Source: Strigamia acuminata (taxonomy: Eukaryota > Arthropoda > Chilopoda > Geophilomorpha > Linotaeniidae). From it: a DNA stretch of 60,000 nt. This document shows, in pieces, positions 10,143-21,169 of the stretch. The position numbers were made by a program, and so were the translations under genes. Each line of letters begins with the position of its first letter. Position 1 is the first letter of the stretch. Location of the stretch: positions 48,618,581 through 48,678,580 of the forward strand of contig OX442314.1 of the NCBI GenBank assembly GCA_949358305.1, in the 5' to 3' direction. Under the pieces are notes generated by a model that was given only the letters and a program-made list of their open reading frames with translations, was not told the origin of the DNA and searched no databases.

Positions 10143-13100
10143 TGAGATCGTCCCAACGAAAATACTAAAGAAACCGGATCCGGTGAGTGAAATTAATTGC
10201 CTCCTCCTGGCGCATAGACCTTTACACCAAGAAATATTCGAGTATCCACATGACGATGCGCAATATCGAGTTAAACAAATTCGTCATCGTGCGCGGAATG
10301 ATTGGTCAAATATTTGGTCACCAAAGAGAAAAGAAACTTCTAAAGTTTCCATCAAATTAAAAAAGACAATTTCACGTAAATTGACTTTGAGTCAATCAAG
10401 ACGTTTACGACGTTTACGACGGAAAATCAACGTTATTCGTCCCATTGCCAAACAACTCGTTGCACAACATGCTAAGGATCTCAACGCCAAGAAGAAATCG
10501 GAAAATAACATCACTCCGACTGCGCAATTTAACAATGGTGAGAATAACTCTAAATTGAACACTAATGACATTAATTTTCTTCAGTACCAACCCAGTGGAG
10601 ATCCGACCGATTTAGATTGGATATACCACCAGTTGTGGAACAAGTTAACAGTGCCACAGATAAAGTTATTAATTAAAACATTGCAGCCAATTTTGCAAAT
10701 ATTTCGGGAAGAAATAGGCCTATGTAACAACACGGAATATGAAGTAAATCTAAAACCGGATTTTCGTCCAATTCATGTTCCTGTGCGCCCAGTTAATCCC
10801 GCAAAGAAGGCGATAATTGATAAATATATCGACAAAAAACTGCAGCAAGGTATTATTCGGCGATCCCAGAGTGATTGCGCCGTTGCTCCTGTCGTCGTAC
10901 CAAAGAAGACAGGCGAATGGAGAACTGCTATGGACTTTCGCCCTATCAATGCGCAAACTATTCCGGATGTTTATCCACTTCCGGACATTGATAACATCTT
11001 CGCATATTTAGGAGGTGCGCATTGGTTCTCAATCATCGATGGACGCGAAGCCTTCCATCAGATCGGCGTGCGCAAAGGTGACGAACGGTATTTAGCTTTT
11101 ATAACACATCGAGGTTTGTTCGAATATGTGCGCATGCCCTTCGGACCCATCAATGGACCCGCTACACTCCAACGAGCGATGAATAAGACTCTTGCAAAGT
11201 ATCTTTACAAATTTGTATTTGTGTATATTGATGACGTAATTATTTTTAGCCGAACTTTCGAGGAACACGTGCAACATCTGCGCCTCGTGTTAGAGGAATT
11301 GTTCAACGCTGGTTTCACCATGAATGCCAATAAGACCGAGCTTTGTCAAAAAAGACTCGAAGTTCTGGGTCACATCGTGGAATCTGGCCAGATTACACCA
11401 AATCCGAAGAAAGTGGTTGCTATTCAAAATTATCCTGCGCCAACCAACTTGCGCGAATTACAACGATTTAAAGGCATGGTAGGATATTACCAATCTTTTA
11501 TTGCAAACTTTTCCAAAATTAGCGAAGTTTTCCGACCATTGCTCAAAAAAGATGCAATTTGGAATTGGACGGATGCGCAGCAACTTGCATTCGAATATTT
11601 AAAAGACCAGATTGCGATTCCAACACTGAAAAGACGTTTTCCCAGTTGGAAGAAACCATTTATACTGCAAACCGATGCTAGTTATTCTGGATTAGGTGCC
11701 GCTTTGATGCAACTTAACGATGAAGGTGTAAGAATTCCAATTGCATTCGCCTCTCGCGCATTAAACAGCGCTGAAAAGAATTACAAAGTAACTGAGATCG
11801 AATGTTTGGCCGCGGTTTGGGGCGTCAAACGTTTTCGCGCATACCTCGAGATGATGCCATTTTACCTCGAGAGCGACCATCAATCTCTTAAATGGTTATT
11901 TCAGCAAAGAGAACCAACTGGACGATTAGCCCGCTGGGTATTGTCGTTAAGTGACTATAAGTTCACGTTTTTGCACTGCTCAGGATGCAAAAACAAGGTG
12001 GCAGATGCTCTGAGTCGAGCTCCTGTCGATCCGCCCGAAGACGACGACGAGGATGATAGTCCGGAGGTCGACGAGGCGTGCTACCTTGCCTATTTCGATG
12101 ATTGCAACAAGTGGCCGGCACTTAACATCATAAAGGAATTGCCAAAAGACATTAATTTGCAATTTCGAAAGTTGTTTAAGCTCAAATTTAAGAAAGTGCC
12201 TCTCATTGCAGCATCTTCACCAACCAAAAAGAAAAATAAGAGGAAATCTCTTATTCCGCGACCAACTGGTAAGGGTAAAGTGACTGGAAATGCGCCAATT
12301 CCAGGTGCGCAAGCTCCAACTCCAACTGGCGTAGCTGCTACTCCAACGACGGTACTCCCGCCTACTACACCTCCAGTTGTGCCGACACCAGCTGTGCAAC
12401 CAACTGCAACACCGAATGCACCAGTTCCAGTTGCGCAACCAACTTCACAAGTAAAGACTCCTAATTTATCACCAGTTCATGTTTCAGTGCCCTTACGGAC
12501 TCGTAGACAGCGCTCTTTGATTCCGATTTTGGTAAAGAAACGAGGGAGACCACGCAAAATTAACATTGTGCCAATTCTGTCTCCACGCGCCAAACGCGCA
12601 ATTGCAACGCGAACTCGAGCTAGATTAAAGGATCCATCTTTAATTCCTAAAACACCACCATGGCTACCACCAAGGTATGCAGGAACTATTAAAAAATGGA
12701 CATTTCCAAAGTTATTGAAATCACAGCAAGTAGGAAAGTTGAAGGCAGTGAAACGAAAATCCACTATTCCCTCACATGTGATGAAACCTAAACCTAAACC
12801 AGTTTTAATTCCGCCACCCTTACCTATTCCTACCCCTCCTGTAACTCCGATATCTACTCCTATTTCTATTTCCATTCCTCCTTCAGCAGTTGTTCCAACT
12901 AAAATTCCTGCGCCAATAAATCCATCCAGTTTTAGAAAAAGGACTACTTCGGCGCCTTCGCAATTGCCGACACCTGGAACTTTGGTGGATAAAATACGAC
13001 GAAATTTCCGTCGAATAACTGGAGTTCCTGCACCAATAATTCAACCCGATAGCCATCGAAGGCCTATACCAAAACCTTCTCCTGAAATTTCAAACTTACC

Positions 13101-13665
13101 AACTCCTTCACCAACTCCTTCAATTCCTATCACTGACTTCCCTGCTATTTCTCCGCGTCAACCTTCTGAACCAGTGACGTATGACACTGCAGCGGGACCA
13201 TCAGGACAGCAAAGGCCAGGAGGTTATACTTCGGACCCGGATTCTGATTCTACATCGTCAGAAGACAGTTTTGGTCCCATTCGTGACATGTCGCCACCGA
13301 CGAGGAATTATTATGCGCCTCCAACATCAGCGCAAAGAACTCCATCAAGGCTGCGTCCACGAAGAGAAAGGACAGTAATTGAGGACTCAAGGACTGAAGC
13401 AGAGAAGCAAGCCGAACTGGAGCACGATCCACCAATCGAGCATCCTCCGTTCGAACTGTTGCCTACTGCTGCTGAAATCATCGCTGCGCAAAGACAGGAC
13501 CCCTGGTCGCGTGAGTTGATATTTTATTTAACTGCCCAAATGTTACCACTCGATCCAGATGAGGCTGCTAAAATTGTGGCTGACGCGCAAGATTTCGGCA
13601 TGTATAAAGAGATGTTATGTCGCTTCCCTCCCGTCCATATTAATGAAATTAGAAAGAGGCGCTAA
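10084..13665 (+). pseudogene. Element A Pol part 1: RT, RNase H, long Pro-rich linker with AT-hook
   Basis: 1193 codons ending in a nonsense codon. Homology to element C begins after about residue 20 (INCLLLAHRPLHQEIFEYPHDD). RT spans about 220-480 with FSIIDGREAFHQ and YIDD near 380; RNase H about 520-640 with QTDASYSG near 528, EIECLAAVW and ESDHQSLKWLF; then VADALSRAP. From about 690 to 1080 comes a very Pro/Thr-rich, low-complexity linker, far longer than the one in C, including an AT-hook-like KKRGRPRK near 817. Near the end, ELIFYL...MLCRFPPVHINEIRKRR leads into the integrase. TAA at 13663-13665 stands where element C has a Gln codon; the same frame stays open to 14850. The first 20 codons overlap the protease frame and are probably not coding. 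Confidence 0.85.
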
Positions 13666-14850
13666 ATATATCTCCCATTTGAACTTAGAGAAAGATATTT
13701 CCGCGCAATGCATTATCCTCCCGTAGTTGGTCATATGGGACAAGAACGAACACTCCATCGCATTAAATCGCGCGTATTTTGGCCAAAAATGCGCAAAGAT
13801 ATTCGAACATGGATCCAGGTATGCGAACCTTGTCAAAGAGCAAAACCCCTTAACAGACTCCCCTATGGAAAGATGATAATGTCCAGATCGCGCCATCTTT
13901 TCTCTGCCATCTACATCGACTATTACGGCAAGAAACCCCGTTCCACAGAAGGACATTGTTATGCCTTTGTAATGGTGGACTCTGCTAGTCGATGGTTGGA
14001 TGTGCGCTTAACTGAAAATTCAAATATAGCGACTACGGTCGAACAAATTAAGAAATTCTGCAAAAGATGGGGTTTTCCCAAAATAATTATCAGCGATAAT
14101 GCGCCTGCTTTTCGCTCGCCAGAATTTCGTAGCCAAATCCAGCAACTTGGCGCAATAAATAGATATACCGCCGCATATCACCCGCAAGGTAATATTGCGG
14201 AGAGGCTTAACCAATCATTAAAGAACTGCATATTAGCATATATTGATGACGACCATACTAGATGGGATGTCAACATTGGCTATTTCGTGCTCGCGATTAA
14301 CTCAGCGTATCAAATTTCTTTAAAGTATTCACCCTTTAAAATGGTCACAGGTCAGGAAGCTCGATTTCCGGGCGACCTAGACAGCGACACGGACGACGGA
14401 GAACCGTTACCGCCCGTGGAAGCTGAGAACTTGCACGAACATATGCGTAGAATGCGAGAAAGCGCGATTAACAACTTGCGCGAGTCCCAAATTCAACACA
14501 AAAAGTGGTTCGATTTAAAACGGCGCCCCCATGACTTCCGTCCTGGCGACTGGGTAACTTTGCGCAATCGGCAACCTTCATCTGCCGACAAGCAATTCGC
14601 AGCAGGTTTGCGCCAGCGTACTGAAGGTGTATATATTATACATAGATTGGTGGGCCCCAATACAGTAATCCTAATGGATGAACATGGTCAAAAAACCCAG
14701 CCCTACAATGTTGTGGAGTTAAGACACTGGTTTTTTGCCGAGGCCAATTTTTTAACTTTAAAAGACGTTGAAATTATTGATAAACATGTTGAGATTTTTA
14801 CTATCAACACTTTAGATATTTTTTCTACTTATTTTCTTTCGTTTAAGTAA
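13666..14850 (+). pseudogene. Element A Pol part 2: integrase
   Basis: Same frame as the preceding ORF, directly after the nonsense codon. The H2C2 zinc domain is visible (MHYPPVVGHMG... then CEPCQRAK), followed by the D,D,E core: IYIDYYG, IISDNAPAF and NIAERLNQ, and a C-terminal segment FRPGDWVTLRNRQ...RTEGVYIIHRLVGPNTVILMDE...PYNVVELRHW, corresponding to the GPY/F-type tail. Integrase joins element DNA to the host chromosome. The catalytic residues are intact, but the protein lacks its upstream protease and RT in frame. The alternative first Met at 13708 is only the first ATG after the stop. Confidence 0.88.
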
Positions 14851-14883
14851 ATTTTCTTTTCTAAAAAAGGAAAGAAAGAAAAG

Positions 14884-14931
<48 letters not shown>

Positions 14932-15672
14932 AAATGTAATCCGGTGTAAATCCATCTTTACTACCTATTTTGTTTAAAAAACTATTTTTCCTTTCATTTT
15001 AAATTTATTTATCCTAATTTTTATGTTTTATGTTATTTTATGTTTTCTTCATATTTTATATTTAATGTTTCGTGTTATGTGTTTTATGTTTATACTCGGT
15101 CACTCGAAAATAACTAAGTCCATTTCAAATAGGGGCTATTTGTATCACCAGAGTGCGCGACGCCAATTAACCTCTAACAATAGCACGTGGTTATTTCCAC
15201 AATTCATTTAAGTTATTCAATTAATATAATTCATGCGCACTTTATTTAAATTAATATTCTGTATTCTGAATTATTACTTGTTTATCTCACCATCCTTATT
15301 TATTCACTTCGAAACAAGAGTTTTGAGCGAAGACAACCTTCGTTAACTTCTGAATTCCAACACTGAATGTCGCTTTTCTATTGTGATTAGTTACAACCTA
15401 ATCTCGAACCCGACTTTATTACATGTGCGAGTTTTCAATCATTCCTCGAAGCTTCTCGAAGCATTAGTTTACGATAGAGCACGTTCTTGTTTGGATTATT
15501 CACGTGAAAGTTATAAGTGTTCCTTTTGTTTCGTTCTGTGCGCGTTCGTGTTGTTGCGCTTCGTAATTGTGAGTATCGTTTGTCAAACGTATTATTTGTC
15601 TTGTGTATTTATATAAGCATTGCCTCCACCAACTTAGGCGCATTATAATACCGACGCAATATCGAAACCAAC
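14851..15672 (+). other. Spacer between pol and accessory ORF of element A, with poly(A) tract
   Basis: No gene. It begins with a purine-rich stretch and a run of about 49 consecutive A (14881-14929), then AT-rich sequence. CCACCAACTTAG near 15630-15642, upstream of the accessory start at 15673, could be a 3' splice site for a subgenomic accessory mRNA; this is inference. Confidence 0.5.
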
Positions 15673-17105
15673 ATGGCGTGTTGTAATGAAGACTTCCCGG
15701 GAAAGAAGTATCCTAAAAATTATCGAACACCGCCTTTACATGCGGCGGGCCCACCGAAGTTTCCACACAACCATCCCGACGATCCACTCGATGCCGGATT
15801 CCCCAACTACGAGATATGTCCGGTATGCTCTGGTTACGGTAAAGAGATTGACCCGCCGAGGCCCGAATGCAGGTGCCGGGCGTGTGATGGTCGAGGGGAC
15901 TTACGGCGCAATTTACACATCGTTTGGATGCGCCAGATCTACGGATGGGTGCTACGGAGATATGAACAAGACCATGTGATTATCGTAAGCGTGACATACC
16001 CACCCTTTCGACCATTGAACGGGAGTCCGGTGTCAATACAAAGGTTTCGGACAATCCATTTCTGGTATTGGCACCGGGCGCAACGGGTTGCGCACACAAA
16101 TCGCATTACACCGCGACAATGGATCTATCCGATGGCTGAGGTAGTTCAACTTTTATACATCCAAGTGCCAAATTTACTCCAAGATGAGGTGGAAGGACTG
16201 GCTCCTATGTTAAAAGAACAACATCTTGTTGATCAGATGCAATCCGCGACAATTCGCTATTTTCACCCATTTCCAGGGGATGCCTCGATGATGAGCGAGC
16301 AGGTGGAACTGGTTGCAGAGACTCAGGGCGCCATGGCCACCATAGACACTAATGACCAGTCAGTATTACCCTATTTTACAGGAAATCGTCCACCATGTTC
16401 AATTAACAGACGAGAAGGTCGTACGGAGAAGCTTACGCAGAAGGTGTTGGGTAAGATCGAGGACACGAAAATGCCTTTACGTCGTGACGAAACTAGGGAC
16501 ACCAATACGACCAGATACCGTCCACAGCCGTCCGAGGAAACTCTTGCGCAAGCAACAGCGCAACTGGCCGGTTTATCCATCGATGATAACGGAGAAGATG
16601 AGGACGACGATGATTCCATGTTCACGAGTGTATCTACCCATATTGATTTAATTCCAGCTACAAAAGACGAGAACTCAGATCCGCCCTGTGATTTGCGCTA
16701 TTATTCTGGCCGTTCTACGTTGGGGAATGTGACTGAGCAGGAAATGGCGGAATTAACTCGTGCGCATAATGAAGCAGTTGCCCAGTGTCGCTCCAGCACT
16801 CCACCAGTTCGGGACAATGAATCAAGTTTCAGTGTAACCCCGTCCATTTGTGGGGTGGCTCATGAGATTTTTGCAAAAACACCAGCTGCGCAGGTCCAAG
16901 ACGTTCGAAAGCTGGAGCGGAGAATGGCCGATCCGCGGTTGTCCAATGTTCCATCCATGCAGCAACCTCGCGGACCACCACTTAGTGCACAACTTCCTCC
17001 GGCGATGCGGGAACGATTTGCACAATCGCCACAGAATGCGAATTTATTCACTTCATCCTCAAAACCAACTTCTAATAATAACCTTAATTCTAACACAGGG
17101 GCCCG
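15673..17105 (+). pseudogene. Element A accessory ORF, 5' part (CPVC...CxxCxGxG zinc motif protein)
   Basis: The open frame formally runs to 17139 (488 codons), but from 17106 on it is transposon sequence, so about 477 codons are genuine. An N-terminal zinc motif has Cys49/Cys52 (NYEICPVCSGYG) and Cys68/Cys71 (CRACDGRGDLRR), separated by 15 residues, as in C and D, and resembling two of the four CxxCxGxG repeats of DnaJ. Next comes a Trp/Arg-rich part (IVWMRQIYGWVLRRYEQD, W-Y-W-H-R) aligned with KWMRLMFAYVLGYE of C, then disordered acidic and Ser/Pro-rich sequence, then VQDVRKLERRMADP matching IHDVKKLENKISNP of C. There is no signal peptide or membrane segment, so this is not an envelope gene. 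The function is unknown; the zinc motif could bind RNA, DNA or protein. Its 3' part lies at 58085-59417. Confidence 0.8.
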
Positions 17106-17116
17106 CACTGCAAAAA
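17106..17116 (+). repeat. Left terminal inverted repeat of CACTA-like element
   Basis: CACTGCAAAAA, preceded by the CCG target duplication. It matches the inverse of 58074-58084 over all 11 positions. Confidence 0.8.
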
Positions 17117-17334
17117 AAGAAGGATTTATAGTGTGCTAAATGGAAATAAATTGGTTGTAAACTTCATGTTTACTAATTGTAAAGCAACTTTACAACTATT
17201 GATAAACATGCTGTTTACCAACAAGTTTAACGATTATAAAAGGACCACTTTCCAATTTGATAAATGTGATATTTACTTCATTTTTATTTTTGTTAATTAA
17301 TTAATTTAATTGAAATAAATTTAAATTTACAAAT

Positions 17335-17530
17335 AATAAAATGCAAAATTTATAATCAGTTTATTTCTTTTTTATTTCATTTTTCAAATAAATTTAATAA
17401 ATGTAAATTTGTATTTACACAAAATAAAATGTAAAATTTATAACCAGTTTATTTCTTTTTTATTTCATTTTTCCAATAGATTTAATGAATATAAATTTAA
17501 ATTTACAGATAATAAAATGAAACATTTATA
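17335..17530. repeat. 88-bp tandem repeat, just over two copies
   Basis: The unit starts AATAAAATG at 17335, 17423 and 17511, exactly 88 bp apart, and includes TTATAA-CAGTTTATTTCTTT. It is AT-rich non-coding CACTA sequence. Confidence 0.85.
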
Positions 17531-17545
17531 TCCAATTTATCAAAT

Positions 17546-17930
17546 AAAATAAAATCAAGTAAAATCATCTAACATCAAGTAAAAATTACATAAAATAAAG
17601 TAAAATCATCTAAAATAAAGTAAAATCATCTAAAATAAAGTAAAATCATCTAAAATAAAGTAAAATTATATAAAATAAAGTAAAATTGTTAAAAATTCCT
17701 ATAAAACCATCCTAAATTAAACAAAATTGTCTAAAACCATTTAAAATCGTAAAAAATCACGTAAAATCAAGTAAAAATTGCAGAAAATCAAGTAAAAATT
17801 GCAGAAAATCAAGTACAAATTGTATAAATTCAAGTAAAAATTGTATAAAATAAAATAAAAATTATATAAAATCTAGTTCAAATCGTACAAAATCAAGCAA
17901 AATCGTATAAAATCAATGAAAATTATAGTA
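17546..17930. repeat. 20-bp AT-rich minisatellite
   Basis: Degenerate tandem copies of a 20-bp unit, first AAAATAAAGTAAAATCATCT (17590-17700), then AAATCAAGTAAAAATTGCAG-like (17760-17930). No coding content is seen from 17117 to 18348. Confidence 0.85.
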
Positions 17931-18348
17931 ACAATAAACAAATGAAAAAATTAATTAAATATGACTACAGAATTTTCGTGTATTAAGTGTCAAGCTAAAT
18001 GAATATTGTAGAAAGGTAAGCTCCTGAAATAAATCTGAAGCTATAGCCAAACCCAATATCCATTGTGATAGTAAAGTCAACTGTTGGTAGACTCCTGATT
18101 TTCATCTGAAGTCCAGCCAAACATAACATTACTAAACACTTTCAATCAGATACGTTGATATTAAAATAATATTGATCAAGTAAAAATATTAAAAACCGGA
18201 ACTTTACATTTTCAGAAAAATGCAATAACTAAAGACCAACCAAAAACTAAGAATAATTATTTTATCTGAGTAACAGACTCGATAAATCATTCTATCAACA
18301 CCCGTCCTTTAATTAACTCCACTGTTGACGACAATAAATGTTGATCAT

Positions 18349-18507
18349 TTACATATATAATTCTATATTTTTTATATATTCTAAAAAAAAATTTGCCCTG
18401 ATTTCATTTGGAATATCCTTGTCAGAATCATTCAAATCTCTAGTAAAACTTTTCTGTTCTTCAAGAGTTTTCATTCTTTTCAAAATTTCCTGTAGTAATA
18501 AAACTTC
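18349..18507 (-). CDS. Possible terminal exon of a CACTA-borne gene
   Basis: Reading the minus strand, TTTTTTAAAATAG (3' splice site) at 18508-18520 is followed by 52 open codons and a TAA at 18349-18351. The product begins EVLLLQEILKRMKTLEEQKS, contains DSDKDIPNEIR and ends IELYM. Composition and the heptad-like Leu/Ile pattern look genuinely coding, with a short coiled coil. On the same strand a 5' splice site AAG/GTATGA lies at about 18580, giving a putative small intron of about 70 bp. I do not recognise the protein; coiled-coil segments of this kind occur in accessory proteins carried by CACTA elements, but this is inference. Confidence 0.4.
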   Translation of the reverse strand, partial: EVLLLQEILKRMKTLEEQKSFTRDLNDSDKDIPNEIRANFFLEYIKNIELYM

Positions 18508-18631
18508 CTATTTTAAAAAATAATACAAAAAATTAAAAATCAAGCTAATTTTATTTATTTTATTTTATATTTTTCATACCTTAGTTAGTTGATGACGTAT
18601 CAATAGTAGCTTGCTGATTAACAGGCTCAAG

Positions 18632-21125
18632 TGTAACGGGCAGCGATGGCGTGCTCACTTCCTGGAAAAGACGAGAAGAGTTTTTAATTTGATTCCGTTA
18701 TTTACTTTTATTCCTGCTTGTTACGCATCTGATTTCTTTAGTCTCCAGTGCCAATATTCGCGTCCCTCCTTGACTGTCCTGGGGTCCTGGGGTCGGCGGG
18801 TACCATGCTTGATTCGTCCTCTGAAACGAGATTGCGGCGTTATTTTAATTTAATTTATTTGTTGCCTGTTAAAATGATTTACATGTCTTACGTGTCTGTT
18901 CACAATTGTTGCTGCCTCCTGTTTCCAGTTCAGTTTCGGGGCTCGTTCGACGAGTTCACCTCGTTTTGACGCTGCCGCAGGTGGACTGGAATCGGAGCAC
19001 GGTCAAATTAAAGATATTATCCCAGTTTGATGCACTTTGTGCTAATTATTTATGTGCTTCCTTACCGTCTGTACGTTCCTTGTCGTGTCGGGGGCTGTTC
19101 GGCGGCTTGGCTGGCCCGTTTAGAGCGTACTGGTCGGGTCGGGTCAGTTGGCTTTGGTGCGCGACGTCCCGATGGGCGAGCATCGCTTTCCCCCGTGGAT
19201 CTGTGCCCTCCCTGTGCACATAAATGTTGATTTACTTCTTATGTTGTCGTATATCGTTTGTTCTTACCGTTTCGTTGTGTCCTGTTCCTTGTGGAGCCGC
19301 GCCAAGTCGTTGCCGAGTCCGTTGTTGTCTCTCAGGGCGCCATCTTGGTTTGGCGTGGCCCTAGAGTCGCTTTGTTTCGGGAGTTAAGGGTGAGAGAGTG
19401 AGCTTTTCGGGCGGGAATTGATTTACTTCTGCCGCGTATGTTTCGTAACGAATTAATAAATTATTTCCGAAGTCTTGCTTGGGGTTTTTGGCGGTATTAG
19501 TCTCGGGCGGAATCCATTGCTGGGCCCTCATTGGCTGTTAAATCCCGCCTTCGTCTGTAATATTTCGTTCATATGTTTTTCGAGACTATTTACGAAGTAT
19601 TTTGCCTTTTGACCCGGTGTGATGGATTATTTATTTGTTGTATAGGCATCCCTGCATAAAACCACTGAAATACAGGAATTTGTCACATACTTGGTTGTTT
19701 TTCGAGGCATTTAAGGCTTCCGAGGCATATTGCTAACAGCAACAACAGCAGCTTTGAACGAGGATGAGGTTGAGCATGATGTGTGTGAACCAATCACAGC
19801 TCAAGTTGTTTGAAAAGTTCAGAAATATTTAAACTTCGATAAACAAATCAACAGATACAAATTAATAACAGTAATTAACATAGAATAATTAATTACATTA
19901 ATGAACTTCAAATAAATAATCAGCTACAATGATTTGTTTACATCTTATCGATGACGTCACAAACCGGGCGCCATGGTTTAACTTGAAATCCATTCTTTTT
20001 CGGTGAGTGATTTTGTGTGTTGGGGGCCAAAGGCGAAGGGAATGGATTCATTGTTCCTAACATATTACTTCATTGTATTTTTATTAGCCTTATCATTCCT
20101 GAAACTTGCAGTCAACGTTTGCACATTGTGGTGACCCGACTGGGGTGGGGCACGAAGAGTTTCTCTCGTGGCCTACATACGGGTAAAGAAGGGGAGTCGC
20201 ACGCGCGCCTCCCTTCCCTCAGAGCATTGACATCCAGTCAATGGACGGGCGTCTGCCCTGGGGGAGTGGGGGAGATTCGTCTTCTCCACTATTGGGTGGC
20301 TTTAGTCACCTGTCACCCCCCGCTTTGTGCAAAGGAATTTGCCTTGCACTGAGCGGGCAGAACCAACACAAAAATCAACCAAGATACACGTAAAAGCCAA
20401 ACGTCCTAAAACGATCAAGCCTAAGTACAAAGACTTCAGGAGTGACCTAGGACAAGGGACTTTCAACGTGAGTACGATTGATTTGTGTTAACCTCCGCAG
20501 AGTAACCTGCGAAACAAGATTACCACACTATTTTAGCAAGCCAGCTAGAAATAGTAAACCTACTCCAATTTAGCGAGTTGTGCAGACAAACGGTCGCACA
20601 AGCCTAAATTGCAGTAACCACGACGAGCGTTCCCGCCGCTGTGTGTATCGCCGGGAACCACCAAGCGTCCGCCGCTGTGTGATCGCCGGACACCTAAACA
20701 AAACCCTAAACCTAGACAACAGACCAGAAGTAAGACCTTTTAGGCATTCACTCGCGCCCGACCAGCGTGAGCCCGAAGGACCGAACGAGAAACGTGAGAC
20801 GAGGACGCCATTCATTGCCACGCCGGCCCAAGACGACACCACGTTGCCACGCGGACGCCATCTTGGATCCAGAGCGCCAACAAAGGACGACCTCGACCAG
20901 TTTCCCGCCAACTTCACACACCCCAACCTTTTACCTTTTTATTCCCTTACATATTTTATCCCTTTTACCTGTACATTCCCGTATAATAAATACATTTATT
21001 ATATTTACCATTTTACATTGTTTGCCGTTTCACATTATTTGGGTAACCGCTTGAGTGAAGCGGTATTGCGAGATTAGAGAGTGACTCATACCACGTATCA
21101 GCGACAGACCGAGTTGAGCGCGACA
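18632..21125 (+). repeat. Putative 5' LTR and leader of element B
   Basis: The boundaries are inferred from TGTAACGGGCAG at 18632 and GCGACA at 21120-21125 (TGT...ACA), the latter 2 nt before the primer site. An AATAAA polyadenylation signal lies at about 20992. At about 2.5 kb this is long for an LTR and part may be leader. No partner LTR confirms it. The open frames inside (for example 18611-18853, 20580-21077) show no recognisable domain. Confidence 0.45.
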
Positions 21126-21127
21126 CG

Positions 21128-21145
21128 TGGGGGCCTGTCCGGGAT
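21128..21145 (+). promoter_or_regulatory. Primer binding site of element B
   Basis: TGGGGGCCTGTCCGGGAT, beginning with TGG opposite the tRNA CCA end, 25 nt upstream of the first possible gag codon region. It resembles the TGGGGGCTCGTCCGGGAT type of primer site known from retroelements primed by tRNA-Pro, with some differences. Confidence 0.75.
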
Positions 21146-21169
21146 CGATTTAAACGACTCGAATAGAAC

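Noticed and set aside
12217-12875. Minus-strand ORFs rich in Trp/Ser or Gly opposite the element A linker
   Set aside because: Shadows of the Pro/Thr-rich pol linker.
17560-17930. CRISPR-like regular repeats
   Set aside because: Contiguous AT-rich 20-bp tandem units without spacers, in a eukaryotic transposon.
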